A stretch of DNA of 6,307 nt, taken from contig JAAZPS010000037.1 of the NCBI GenBank assembly GCA_012797095.1, positions 1 to 6,307 on the forward strand, in the 5' to 3' direction. Shown piece by piece: positions 1 to 6,143 of the stretch (its first letter is position 1; every line of letters begins with the position of its first letter). The notes under the pieces are model-generated. The model saw only the letters and a list, made by a program, of their open reading frames with translations. It did not search any database and had not been told where the DNA came from. Source of the stretch: Bacillota bacterium. Lineage in GTDB: Bacteria > Bacillota > Dethiobacteria > DTU022. The translations under genes were made by a program, and so were the position numbers.

Positions 1-506
1 CCCAGCTCTTCGGGCAATCCCCCGACATTGTGGTGTGCTTTGATCGCTGCCCCACCGTCACCCGCTCCGCTTTCAACAACATCGGAGCGGATCGTCCCCT
101 GGGCCAGGTACGCGATGGCGCCCATGGAGAGAGCTTCCTCCTTGAACAGGCGGATGAATTCCCCGCCGATGATCTTTCGTTTCTGCTCCGGATCGCGCAC
201 ACCCTGCAGCGCCTTCAGGAATCGTTTTCCGGCGTCGACGCTGACAAAGCGGCCCCGCAGCCTTTTGCCGCAAAGTTCGTTTACCTCTGCCGCTTCCCCC
301 AGGCGCAGCATCCCGTGATCCACGAAGATGGAGACCAGCCGGTCGCCGATGGCCCGGTCCAGCAGGAAAGCAACCACGGTGGAATCAAGCCCCCCGCTCA
401 GCGCGCAGACCACCTTTTCTCCTGCCTTGACCGTGCGGCCGATCTCCCGGACCGCCTCTTCAACAAATCGGTGGGGACTGAACTCTCCCGATGATATTCC
501 CTTCAC
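1..506 (-). CDS. guaA: GMP synthase, ATP-pyrophosphatase part (partial, C-terminus outside window)
   Basis: It adenylates XMP with ATP and lets ammonia displace AMP, giving GMP in the cytoplasm. Reading from the start, the sequence shows the family's PP-loop ALSGGLDSTVV (about 402-374), then IGDRL and IFVDHGMLRLGE, DPEQKRKIIGGEF, YLAQGTIRSDVVESG, and AHHNVGGLPEEL at the window edge. These are hallmark GuaA motifs of the bacterial type. About 168 residues are present; the rest of the ATPase domain and the dimerisation domain lie beyond base 1. The GTG at 506-504 is preferred because GGTGA sits 7 nt upstream. A TTG at 533-531 is the alternative and would add MTLKAGEVK. The frame is closed by a TGA at 584-582, so no N-terminal glutaminase domain is fused. 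Residues GEFSPHRFVEE resemble the GDWTPxxFIEE linker that follows the glutaminase in one-chain GuaA proteins. The amidotransferase must be encoded elsewhere, or the enzyme uses free ammonia. Confidence 0.9.
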   Translation of the reverse strand, partial: MKGISSGEFSPHRFVEEAVREIGRTVKAGEKVVCALSGGLDSTVVAFLLDRAIGDRLVSIFVDHGMLRLGEAAEVNELCGKRLRGRFVSVDAGKRFLKALQGVRDPEQKRKIIGGEFIRLFKEEALSMGAIAYLAQGTIRSDVVESGAGDGGAAIKAHHNVGGLPEEL

Positions 507-766
507 CTTGACTTCACCCGCCTTAAGCGTCAATAGTACCGCCGGCCTTCGATCAAGCCGGCCGAAGATCCTTCCCTGCCCTCACCCAGCCAGGCCAAAA
601 CACAGGCCCCGCCCCGGCCGCCAGAACCGGCGGCGGTTCGAGCTGAGCATATCACACGTGAAAATGACCGTCCACCCGCTGCCGCGGCTGTCCGGCTGCG
701 CTTCGTCTCGCCCCACTCTTGCCGGTGAACGGCCCCAACCACTTTTCAACCGGGCCTCCCGGGGTT

Positions 767-795
767 AACCGACCGCCCGGCCGGGTCATAGTATA
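767..795 (+). promoter_or_regulatory. Possible sporulation-type (sigma-K-like) promoter
   Basis: AACC at 767-770, then a 16-nt spacer, then CATAGTATA at 787-795. This fits the mACm-N16-CATAnnnTA pattern known for the mother-cell factor sigma-K in Bacillus. Transcription would start near 803, about 15 nt before the Shine-Dalgarno site, which is a sensible leader. No good sigma-A -35 box sits at the right distance. The motif is short and the match may be chance. Confidence 0.35.
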
Positions 796-817
796 TAGCG
801 GCAGCGAAATACCAGGC

Positions 818-823
818 AGGAGG
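818..823 (+). promoter_or_regulatory. Ribosome binding site that fixes the start of the P-loop gene
   Basis: A perfect AGGAGG lies 9 nt before the ATG at 833. The same frame is open upstream to an ATG at 719, but that one has no comparable site, and the extra 38 residues are proline- and glycine-rich and unlike the family. The start at 833 is therefore chosen. Confidence 0.85.
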
Positions 824-832
824 CAACCGGCC

Positions 833-1933
833 ATGTCCCGTGGGAAGATCAGGAAAATGTTTCCGGGGTCCAACTCGGCTTACGGCTTTCATTCATTTTA
901 CGATCAGATCATCGCCGATAACGCCACTCGCATCTTTGTGATCAAGGGTGGTCCGGGGGTGGGGAAGTCAACCTTCATGAAGAATATTTCCCGGGAATTA
1001 ACCGGCATCGGTTTTGACGCCGAGTTCCACTGCTGCTCCGGAGACAGCAAATCCCTCGACGGGATCGTCTTCCCCGAGCTGCAGATCGCCTGCATCGATG
1101 GAACCTCGCCGCATCTGGTCGATCCGAAGAACCCGGGAGCGGTCGATGAGATCGTCAATCTGGGCCAGTTCTGGGATGAAGCGAAAGTGATCGCCCGGCG
1201 CGAGGCCATCCTCAGCTCCAACCGTGAGACGGCCCGCCTCTACCGCCGGGCCTACCGCTACCTGGCCGGAGCAAAACTTTTTCTCGATGAGGTCGAGGAT
1301 TACTACCGGGAAAACCGCTGTCTCGATACCGCCGGACTTGACCGGCTCGCTCTGCAGGTGATCGGCGAAATCTTCGGCGACAGGGTCAACGAAAGCGATC
1401 CGGGAAGGCGGGAACGGCACCTTTTTGCCACGGCAATCACCCCCGACGGCCCCATCAGCTACCTGGAGACCCTGGTCCCCCGGGATTTCCGGCGCTATAT
1501 CATCACTGGCGATGACGGCACCGGCAAGAACGAGCTGATCGCCCGGGTGAAGGATGCCGCGATCATGCGCAGCTTCTATGTCGAGATCTATCACTGCGCC
1601 CTCGATCCGAACAAGATCGATCACCTGATCATCCCCCAACTCGGAGCCGCCGTCCTCAACAGCGTTACCCCCCACATTCTGGTGCCGTCCGGCGCGGACC
1701 GCTCCATCGAAACCGGCGCCTACGTCAGAACCCCCGGACTCCATCTCGAAAAAGAACGGGAACTGGCCCGGAAACTCTACGAGCAGAGCTTTAGCGCCGC
1801 CATCGGCTATATCGCCCGGGCCCGGGCAGTACACCACAAACTGGAGTCCTATTACAGCCCCAGCATGTGCTTCACCGGGATCAACCGGCTCACGGAGACC
1901 GTTCTCCAGAAGATCCTCTCCCTGGCCGGCTGA
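833..1933 (+). CDS. PRK06851-family P-loop ATPase with two related halves
   Basis: A 366-residue, probably cytoplasmic NTP-binding protein of unknown function. It looks like the family named PRK06851, common in spore-forming Bacillota, and its length fits. The first half has a classic Walker A, GGPGVGKST (residues 39-47), in a RIFVIKGGPG strand context. The second half repeats the fold with GDDGTGKN (226-233), where the Ser/Thr that helps hold Mg is Asn. Both halves also share a His-Cys pair after the first strands (H66-C67, H254-C255), a PELQ/PQLG segment, and an SPHLVDP/TPHILVP motif (92-98, 279-285). Arg/Glu-rich helices follow each half. There is no signal peptide or membrane span. The gene stands alone, divergent from guaA and convergent with pyrG. 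A sporulation-type promoter upstream is possible. Family assignment is from memory of the motifs; the biochemical role is unknown. Confidence 0.85.
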   Translation: MSRGKIRKMFPGSNSAYGFHSFYDQIIADNATRIFVIKGGPGVGKSTFMKNISRELTGIGFDAEFHCCSGDSKSLDGIVFPELQIACIDGTSPHLVDPKNPGAVDEIVNLGQFWDEAKVIARREAILSSNRETARLYRRAYRYLAGAKLFLDEVEDYYRENRCLDTAGLDRLALQVIGEIFGDRVNESDPGRRERHLFATAITPDGPISYLETLVPRDFRRYIITGDDGTGKNELIARVKDAAIMRSFYVEIYHCALDPNKIDHLIIPQLGAAVLNSVTPHILVPSGADRSIETGAYVRTPGLHLEKERELARKLYEQSFSAAIGYIARARAVHHKLESYYSPSMCFTGINRLTETVLQKILSLAG

Positions 1934-1934
1934 A

Positions 1935-1967
1935 CGGAGAAGACCCCCCTCCAGGAGCCTTCTTCCG
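1935..1967. terminator. Weak hairpin in the convergent gap
   Basis: The 37-bp gap between the two convergent stops contains CGGAGAAG (1935-1942) facing CTTC-T-TCCG (1959-1967), an 8-bp stem with one bulged T and a 16-nt loop. It lies where a bidirectional terminator would be expected. There is no T-run on either side, so it is not a standard intrinsic terminator. Confidence 0.25.
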
Positions 1968-1970
1968 GAA

Positions 1971-3575
1971 TCATCCCTGCCGGTACTTCAGGGCAGCAGC
2001 AATAAAATCGCGAAATAGCGGATGTGGCCGATCGGGCCTTGATCTGAATTCGGGATGAAAAAGTACCGCGATGAACCAGGGGTGAGCGGGCAGCTCGATC
2101 ATCTCCACCAGGCCTTCGCTATCATTGAACCCGCTGAAGCGCAACCCCGCTTTCTCCAGCCTGGACTGATATTCGCAGTTGAATTCGAAGCGATGCCGGT
2201 GCCGCTCCACGATGGTCTCCTCCCCGTAGGCCTCCCAGGCGAGGCTCCCCGGCTCCACCCTGCAGGAATGCGAGCCGAGGCGAAGGGTCCCCCCCAGGCG
2301 AGTGTTATCATCCTGCCCCGGCAGATAATCGAATACCGGAAAGGGGGTTTCCTGATCGAACTCGGTGCTGTGAGCGCCGTCCATACCGGCGACATGGCGG
2401 GCGAATTCAATTACCGCGCACTGCATCCCCAGGCAAAGCCCGAGGAAAGGGATCCGTTCCTCCCGGGCCAACCGGATTGCCCGGATCTTCCCCTCGATCC
2501 CGCGGCTGCCAAAACCACCGGGGACCAGGATCGCATCAACCCCCCGCAGGAGCGCGGCAGCATCACCGCTCTCGAGCTCTTCCGCCGGGATCGCTTTGAC
2601 CTTCACCGCAGTTTTGCTGGCGAGCCCGGCATGAAAAAGCGATTCGTAGACGCTGAGATAGGCATCGGGATAAGCAACGTACTTACCGACAAGGGCAACC
2701 CGGACCTGACCCTGCAGGCGGTCGATATTCCTGACCAGGCCGTTCCACGAGCTCATCTGGGCCTCGGCGCAGACCAGTTTCATCTTCTCCACCACCATCC
2801 GGTCGAGCCCCTGCTCCTGCAGGCTCAGCGGGACCTTGTAGATGCTGTCGGTATCCAGATTCTCCACAACTTCATCCGGTTTAACGTTGCAGAACAGGGC
2901 GATCTTCCGCTTGATATCATCGCTCAACGGGTGTTCGGTCCGGCAGATGATGATATCGGGCTGGATCCCGATGCTGCGCAGCTCCTTGACGCTGTGCTGG
3001 GTCGGCTTGGTCTTCAGCTCACCGGAAATGGGCAGGTACGGCACCAGGGTGACATGAACAAAGAGCACATTTTCCCAGCCCAGATCATAGCGCAGCTGGC
3101 GAATGGCCTCCAGGAAAGGAAGGCTCTCGATATCACCGACAGTCCCGCCGATCTCGGTGATCACCACATCGATATCCTGGTTCCGGGCAATCCGCTGCAT
3201 CCGGCTCTTGATCTCATCGGTGATATGCGGGATCACCTGAACAGTCTGCCCCCGATAGCGCCCCTTCCGCTCTCCCTCGATAACCGACCAGTAGATCTTT
3301 CCGGTGGTAATATTGTTTTCTTTGCTTAAATTCTGATCAATAAACCTTTCATAATGACCCAGATCCAGATCGGTCTCCGCACCGTCCTCGGTAACAAAGA
3401 TCTCACCGTGCTGATGCGGCCCCATCGTTCCCGGGTCGTAGTTGATGTAGGGATCGTATTTTTGAATAGTCAGCTTCAATCCCCGTGCTTTCAAAAGACG
3501 GCCAAGAGAAGCAGCCGTGATCCCCTTACCCAATGATGAAACCACTCCGCCGGTGATAAAAATATATTTAGTCAT
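1971..3575 (-). CDS. pyrG: CTP synthase (glutamine-hydrolysing)
   Basis: It converts UTP, ATP and glutamine to CTP, the last step of de novo pyrimidine nucleotide synthesis, as a cytoplasmic tetramer. The 534-residue length is normal for the family. The N-terminal synthase domain (about 1-270) begins YIFITGGVVSSLGKG (4-18) with the P-loop-like segment, followed by QKYDPYINYDPGTM (38-51), HGEIFVTEDGAETDLDLGHYERF (positions 56-78) and the EIGGTVGDIES Mg/CTP-site motif (141-151). The C-terminal class I glutaminase has the oxyanion strand PGGFGSRGI (352-360), nucleophile Cys381 in GLCLGMQ, and the His507/Glu509 pair in FHPEF. All catalytic residues are present, so the enzyme should be active. The ATG is preceded by GGAGGG (3586-3581) with a 5-nt gap. 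It lies 287 bp downstream of spoIIP on the same strand and probably has its own transcript, given a possible terminator in between. Confidence 0.98.
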   Translation of the reverse strand: MTKYIFITGGVVSSLGKGITAASLGRLLKARGLKLTIQKYDPYINYDPGTMGPHQHGEIFVTEDGAETDLDLGHYERFIDQNLSKENNITTGKIYWSVIEGERKGRYRGQTVQVIPHITDEIKSRMQRIARNQDIDVVITEIGGTVGDIESLPFLEAIRQLRYDLGWENVLFVHVTLVPYLPISGELKTKPTQHSVKELRSIGIQPDIIICRTEHPLSDDIKRKIALFCNVKPDEVVENLDTDSIYKVPLSLQEQGLDRMVVEKMKLVCAEAQMSSWNGLVRNIDRLQGQVRVALVGKYVAYPDAYLSVYESLFHAGLASKTAVKVKAIPAEELESGDAAALLRGVDAILVPGGFGSRGIEGKIRAIRLAREERIPFLGLCLGMQCAVIEFARHVAGMDGAHSTEFDQETPFPVFDYLPGQDDNTRLGGTLRLGSHSCRVEPGSLAWEAYGEETIVERHRHRFEFNCEYQSRLEKAGLRFSGFNDSEGLVEMIELPAHPWFIAVLFHPEFRSRPDRPHPLFRDFIAAALKYRQG

Positions 3576-3614
3576 CTGGACCCTCCGCTGAGATAAATTG
3601 CCTGCCCCGGTTAC

Positions 3615-3647
3615 GGTGTAAAACCTTCCTGCAATGGATTCTACACC
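3615..3647 (-). promoter_or_regulatory. Hairpin in the pyrG leader
   Basis: On the minus strand the arms GGTGTAGAA (3647-3639) and TTTTACACC (3623-3615) form a 9-bp stem with one G-U pair. The 15-nt loop can form a small inner TCC/GGA stem. No U-run follows, so it is not a terminator. It ends 28 nt before the Shine-Dalgarno site. It may be a leader RNA element or an operator; its role is not known. Confidence 0.4.
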
Positions 3648-3763
3648 GCTCCCCTTATCCCTTCCACAAAGCAGACCGCTTCGCCTTTCTCTTTTGTAGT
3701 TTTCACCGGCAGATTCTCCCGGCCGGCCAGGCTGGAGCCCGTACCGACCGGAGAAAGGATCTC

Positions 3764-3802
3764 AAAAAGGCCCCGGCCGGGCAGAAAGCAGGGCCGCCCG
3801 GC
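3764..3802 (-). terminator. Possible intrinsic terminator after spoIIP
   Basis: About 60-100 nt after the spoIIP stop the minus strand can fold GCCGGGC (3802-3796) with GCCCGGC (3782-3776), or alternatively GGCCC (3795-3791) with GGGCC (3773-3769). The second stem is directly followed by five T residues (3768-3764). GC-rich stems next to a short U-run suit a rho-independent terminator, though the two foldings compete and the U-run is short. Confidence 0.45.
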
Positions 3803-3862
3803 AGGTCCGGCTCTTTTGACCACCGCGGAGGAAAGTTCTGAAAGGGGGCAGAAAGATTTTGC

Positions 3863-5521
3863 TCACAGCCGCAAACGGTCGCGCAGCAGAGCAATGTACT
3901 CGCGGATCTTCCCCGATAGAGCCGCCGCCTCGGACCCGGCCTCACGCCAGGCCAGGCCCAGTCTTTCCCTCAATTCTTGCCCCTTCAGCGAGACACGACG
4001 GCGAAAACCGCCGCCTTTCTCTTTCATCCCCCCCAGACCACCGCCAATCCGCCGGGGCAGCTCCCGGCCCTCACGGCGCAACCGCTGCCCGGCCCGCCGC
4101 AGGTTGAGCGGCGCCTCCCGGTAGAGATGCGCGGCCCCCTCCAGAAACCAGCGGCCGAATTGCCGCAAGTGCAACCCCAGCCTCCGAAAAAGCCGGGGCA
4201 CGGCCGGCCCCTCCCGGCGCAGCTTCTGCCAGCCCAGCCTGAGGTTGAACGGGGCGGCCCGGCGCACACTTTTCAACAGTAGCGGCAGCTCCCGCCAGGA
4301 CGCCCGGATCCGTTTTTCCAGGGTTGCCGCCTTCCCGGGCAGCCCTTCCCACCAGCGGTAGATCTCCACCAGGGCACCGGGATTATTCAGGAAATAGAAG
4401 CCCACCGCCGCCCCCACCGAGATCAGCAGCAGGCTCAAGATCGTTCCCGAAAAAGCGCGCATGATCCCGTACTGGGAGCGGTTGGCCGGCGCAGCTTTCG
4501 GCGGCTGGGGCCCCGGCCCGATCGATTTATCCTTCAGGAAGGCCGGGCCGTAAAAATAGTACGAAACCACACCGGCAAAACGGGCGATCCCCCGCTCAGC
4601 CGCCTCCTTGGTGTTGGTATGCGCCCCCACCTCCAACAGCAGCGCCAGCGGTGATATATCCTGATTGTAGCTGCCCCAGATGAGCAGCACCCCGTGGATC
4701 AGACCCGGGTAGATCCGATCGGCGTAACCCTTCAGATCGTAAGCGAACTGCTCGTTGGTGGAGGCGCCGGGGTTGCTCAGGCCGACCACGATCTGGATCT
4801 GGGTGATCGTCTCACCGCCGATCTCGATGGCATATTTTTCCCAGGGAGCAGCATCGCGGTGCAGATCAAAGATGGCATCGGGGCGTTCCTTGATCAGCCG
4901 CAGCGCCGTGACCCGCGATCTACGGTAAGCACCGCGATCATGGGGCAGGTGCAGCTGATCGGAATAGAGCACGTTGACCCCTTTCTTTTCCAGCGCTTCC
5001 TTGAAGGCACGGCCAACATCATGGATCCCGCCGGTACCGTAGATGCTGTCGGTACCATCGCTGGGCACATATGACTCCGCATTGTGCGAGTGGTAGATCG
5101 CGATCTTGTAAGCCGGCTGGACCTCTTTCTGTACGGGCAAGATCTCTCCCACTCCGATATCACGAACGGCTGGCTGCGTCAATTTGACCTTCTCCACAAA
5201 GCGGGCCCGGGCGAGGTACCCGTCGACGCTGACCACCTCGTAGAGCTCGTTAGCCGCATTCAAGAAACGATCCTTGACCCGCAAGCGGCGGCCGGTGGTG
5301 AGAACAGTCCGCCCCTGTTCGTCGATCATGTAAAAGAAATGTCCCTTTTTCAGCTCCTCCGTGGTCAGCTCATCGTCGAAGAGCTGCTCCCCGGCAAAAA
5401 GGGAGCCGGCGGCAAACGGACCGGTAGAGAACACCGGCAGCGCCGCCGCAGCCAGAAAAAATAGGGCAAAGATCACCGTCCGCAGCCCTGAAATCCTGTA
5501 ATTAATCCCGCTCACCCTCAT
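3863..5521 (-). CDS. spoIIP: Stage II sporulation protein P (SpoIIP) with an unusual C-terminal extension
   Basis: SpoIIP is a membrane-anchored amidase/endopeptidase that works with SpoIID and SpoIIM to thin septal peptidoglycan during forespore engulfment. The N-terminus has a membrane anchor (about 14-33). The SpoIIP domain (about 138-325) carries the motifs IYHSHNAESYV (His144, His146, Glu149), DLHRD (219-223) and LLLEVGAHTNT (Glu297, His301), the expected metal and catalytic positions. Residues 50-130 form a lead-in segment that the family often has. At 552 residues it is far longer than the roughly 350-400 usual for the family. After a linker comes a second likely membrane span (355-378), then a basic tail to the end with 32 Arg in residues 401-552 and an internal repeat (423-449 and 470-496). 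By the positive-inside rule the tail should face the mother-cell cytoplasm. The ATG at 5521-5519 overlaps the DUF1614 gene by 20 nt, suggesting translational coupling; only a G-run precedes it. The amidase assignment is firm; the tail's role is unknown. Confidence 0.95.
   Translation of the reverse strand: MRVSGINYRISGLRTVIFALFFLAAAALPVFSTGPFAAGSLFAGEQLFDDELTTEELKKGHFFYMIDEQGRTVLTTGRRLRVKDRFLNAANELYEVVSVDGYLARARFVEKVKLTQPAVRDIGVGEILPVQKEVQPAYKIAIYHSHNAESYVPSDGTDSIYGTGGIHDVGRAFKEALEKKGVNVLYSDQLHLPHDRGAYRRSRVTALRLIKERPDAIFDLHRDAAPWEKYAIEIGGETITQIQIVVGLSNPGASTNEQFAYDLKGYADRIYPGLIHGVLLIWGSYNQDISPLALLLEVGAHTNTKEAAERGIARFAGVVSYYFYGPAFLKDKSIGPGPQPPKAAPANRSQYGIMRAFSGTILSLLLISVGAAVGFYFLNNPGALVEIYRWWEGLPGKAATLEKRIRASWRELPLLLKSVRRAAPFNLRLGWQKLRREGPAVPRLFRRLGLHLRQFGRWFLEGAAHLYREAPLNLRRAGQRLRREGRELPRRIGGGLGGMKEKGGGFRRRVSLKGQELRERLGLAWREAGSEAAALSGKIREYIALLRDRLRL
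4034..4255 (-). repeat. Two-copy degenerate repeat encoding the basic SpoIIP tail
   Basis: Residues 423-449 (starting APFNLRLGWQKLRREG) and 470-496 (starting APLNLRRAGQRLRREG) of SpoIIP are similar, offset by 47 residues. The DNA copies (4175-4255 and 4034-4114) are recognisably similar but diverged, so this is an old internal duplication rather than a recent one. Confidence 0.6.
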
Positions 5522-6143
5522 TCGGCCCCCCGCGGAGCCGCTCTGCTACCTCTCCGATCAGCTCGGCCAGAAGCGCCCCGACAACTCCGGCGATCAGGGC
5601 GGCGTCAAATATCCCGCCGCCGCCCAGAATAACCGGTATATCCTTGAACCCCCGGATAATATTTTCCAGCCAGGAGCTCAGATCCATCAAAAAGATGGAG
5701 CCGACCCCACCGATAAAGGCGGCCCGACGGGAACGTCCCAGCAGATAGGCGATCAGCCCTGCAGCCAGCGCCGGCAGGTACAGCGGATCAAATTCGTAAC
5801 CAAGTGATCCCGGGTTAACCGGCAGGAGCCGGTCCAGACTCCAGACCAGAACCGCTGCCGCCAGCGCGGTCAGGGGACCGCGCCAGCGCTCCTCCCTGTC
5901 CGGCGTCCTGATGATCAGATAAGCGCAGATCCCCAAAGGTATCCCCATGCCGCCGATATTGAGAGCAAGCCCCCCGCCCAGCGGTAAAGAGGGGATAAAA
6001 CCTCCGACATAGATCGCCGCGATCAGGATCAGCGCTGTTCGCTTATCCATCCGCAGCCGGTCGAGCACCCGGTGCAGCAGGATGAGATAGATCAGCGCAA
6101 TAACAATAACCACGAGCATCGTTCCAGGGGCTCGGGCATACAT
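5502..6143 (-). CDS. DUF1614-family integral membrane protein
   Basis: A hydrophobic protein of 213 residues with about six or seven membrane spans (roughly 8-24, 37-51, 62-78, 91-107, 121-137, 141-157, 177-197) and a short charged C-terminus. Features that suggest DUF1614 are the LHRVLDRLR segment after the first span, GGGLALNIGGMGIPLG in the middle, FIGGVGSIFLMDL, and a glycine-rich GGGGIFDAALIAGV loop before the last span. The function of the family is not known. Its overlap with spoIIP suggests one transcript and perhaps a role in the sporulating cell envelope, which is inference. The ATG at 6143-6141 is chosen because it puts the first span near the N-terminus and has AAAGGCGGG upstream. 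An in-frame TTG at 6170-6168 would add nine residues but has no ribosome binding site. Confidence 0.8.
   Translation of the reverse strand: MYARAPGTMLVVIVIALIYLILLHRVLDRLRMDKRTALILIAAIYVGGFIPSLPLGGGLALNIGGMGIPLGICAYLIIRTPDREERWRGPLTALAAAVLVWSLDRLLPVNPGSLGYEFDPLYLPALAAGLIAYLLGRSRRAAFIGGVGSIFLMDLSSWLENIIRGFKDIPVILGGGGIFDAALIAGVVGALLAELIGEVAERLRGGPNEGERD

Larger units (their letters stand above)
507..832. other. Divergent intergenic region between guaA and the P-loop gene
   Basis: This non-coding stretch separates two divergent genes. No frame gives a recognisable protein; in particular there is no glutaminase domain for GuaA. It holds an imperfect 14-bp direct repeat at 541-554 and 557-570 near the guaA start. 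A 6-bp stem, GAACCG/CGGTTC with a GCGG loop, lies at 624-639. The sequence is GC-rich until a short AT-rich patch at about 786-797, which is the best promoter candidate for the plus-strand gene. I see no convincing promoter for guaA. Confidence 0.6.
3576..3862. other. Intergenic region between spoIIP and pyrG
   Basis: 287 bp with no credible gene. Going in the direction of transcription (minus strand), it holds a possible intrinsic terminator for spoIIP at 3802-3764, then a moderately AT-richer segment, then a leader hairpin at 3647-3615, and finally the pyrG ribosome binding site. TAGAAT on the minus strand (3644-3639) resembles a -10 box, but no -35 box is properly spaced, and it lies inside the hairpin arm. 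Confidence 0.6.

Noticed and set aside
624..639. GAACCG/CGGTTC hairpin as a terminator
   Set aside because: It lies between divergent genes, where no terminator is needed, and has no T-run on either side.
719..832. N-terminal extension of the P-loop protein from an ATG at 719
   Set aside because: No ribosome site at 719, Pro/Gly-rich translation of promoter DNA, and an ideal AGGAGG directs initiation at 833.
998..1837. Minus-strand open frame of 279 codons opposite the P-loop gene
   Set aside because: Antisense shadow; the plus strand encodes clear P-loop motifs and has a perfect ribosome site.
2055..3329. Long plus-strand open frame of 424 codons opposite pyrG
   Set aside because: It is wholly antisense to a certain CTP synthase gene, its protein has no recognisable domain, and such frames arise easily opposite GC-rich coding DNA.
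3641..3823. Minus-strand 60-codon open frame between spoIIP and pyrG
   Set aside because: It runs through the putative terminator, starts with GTG without a ribosome site, and its product is low-complexity with no family resemblance.
4071..4352. Overlapping minus-strand frames inside the SpoIIP tail as an alternative to the arginine-rich reading
   Set aside because: They are low-complexity Gly/Ala/Arg frames with no family resemblance, while the tail frame is continuous with the SpoIIP amidase domain and its stop.
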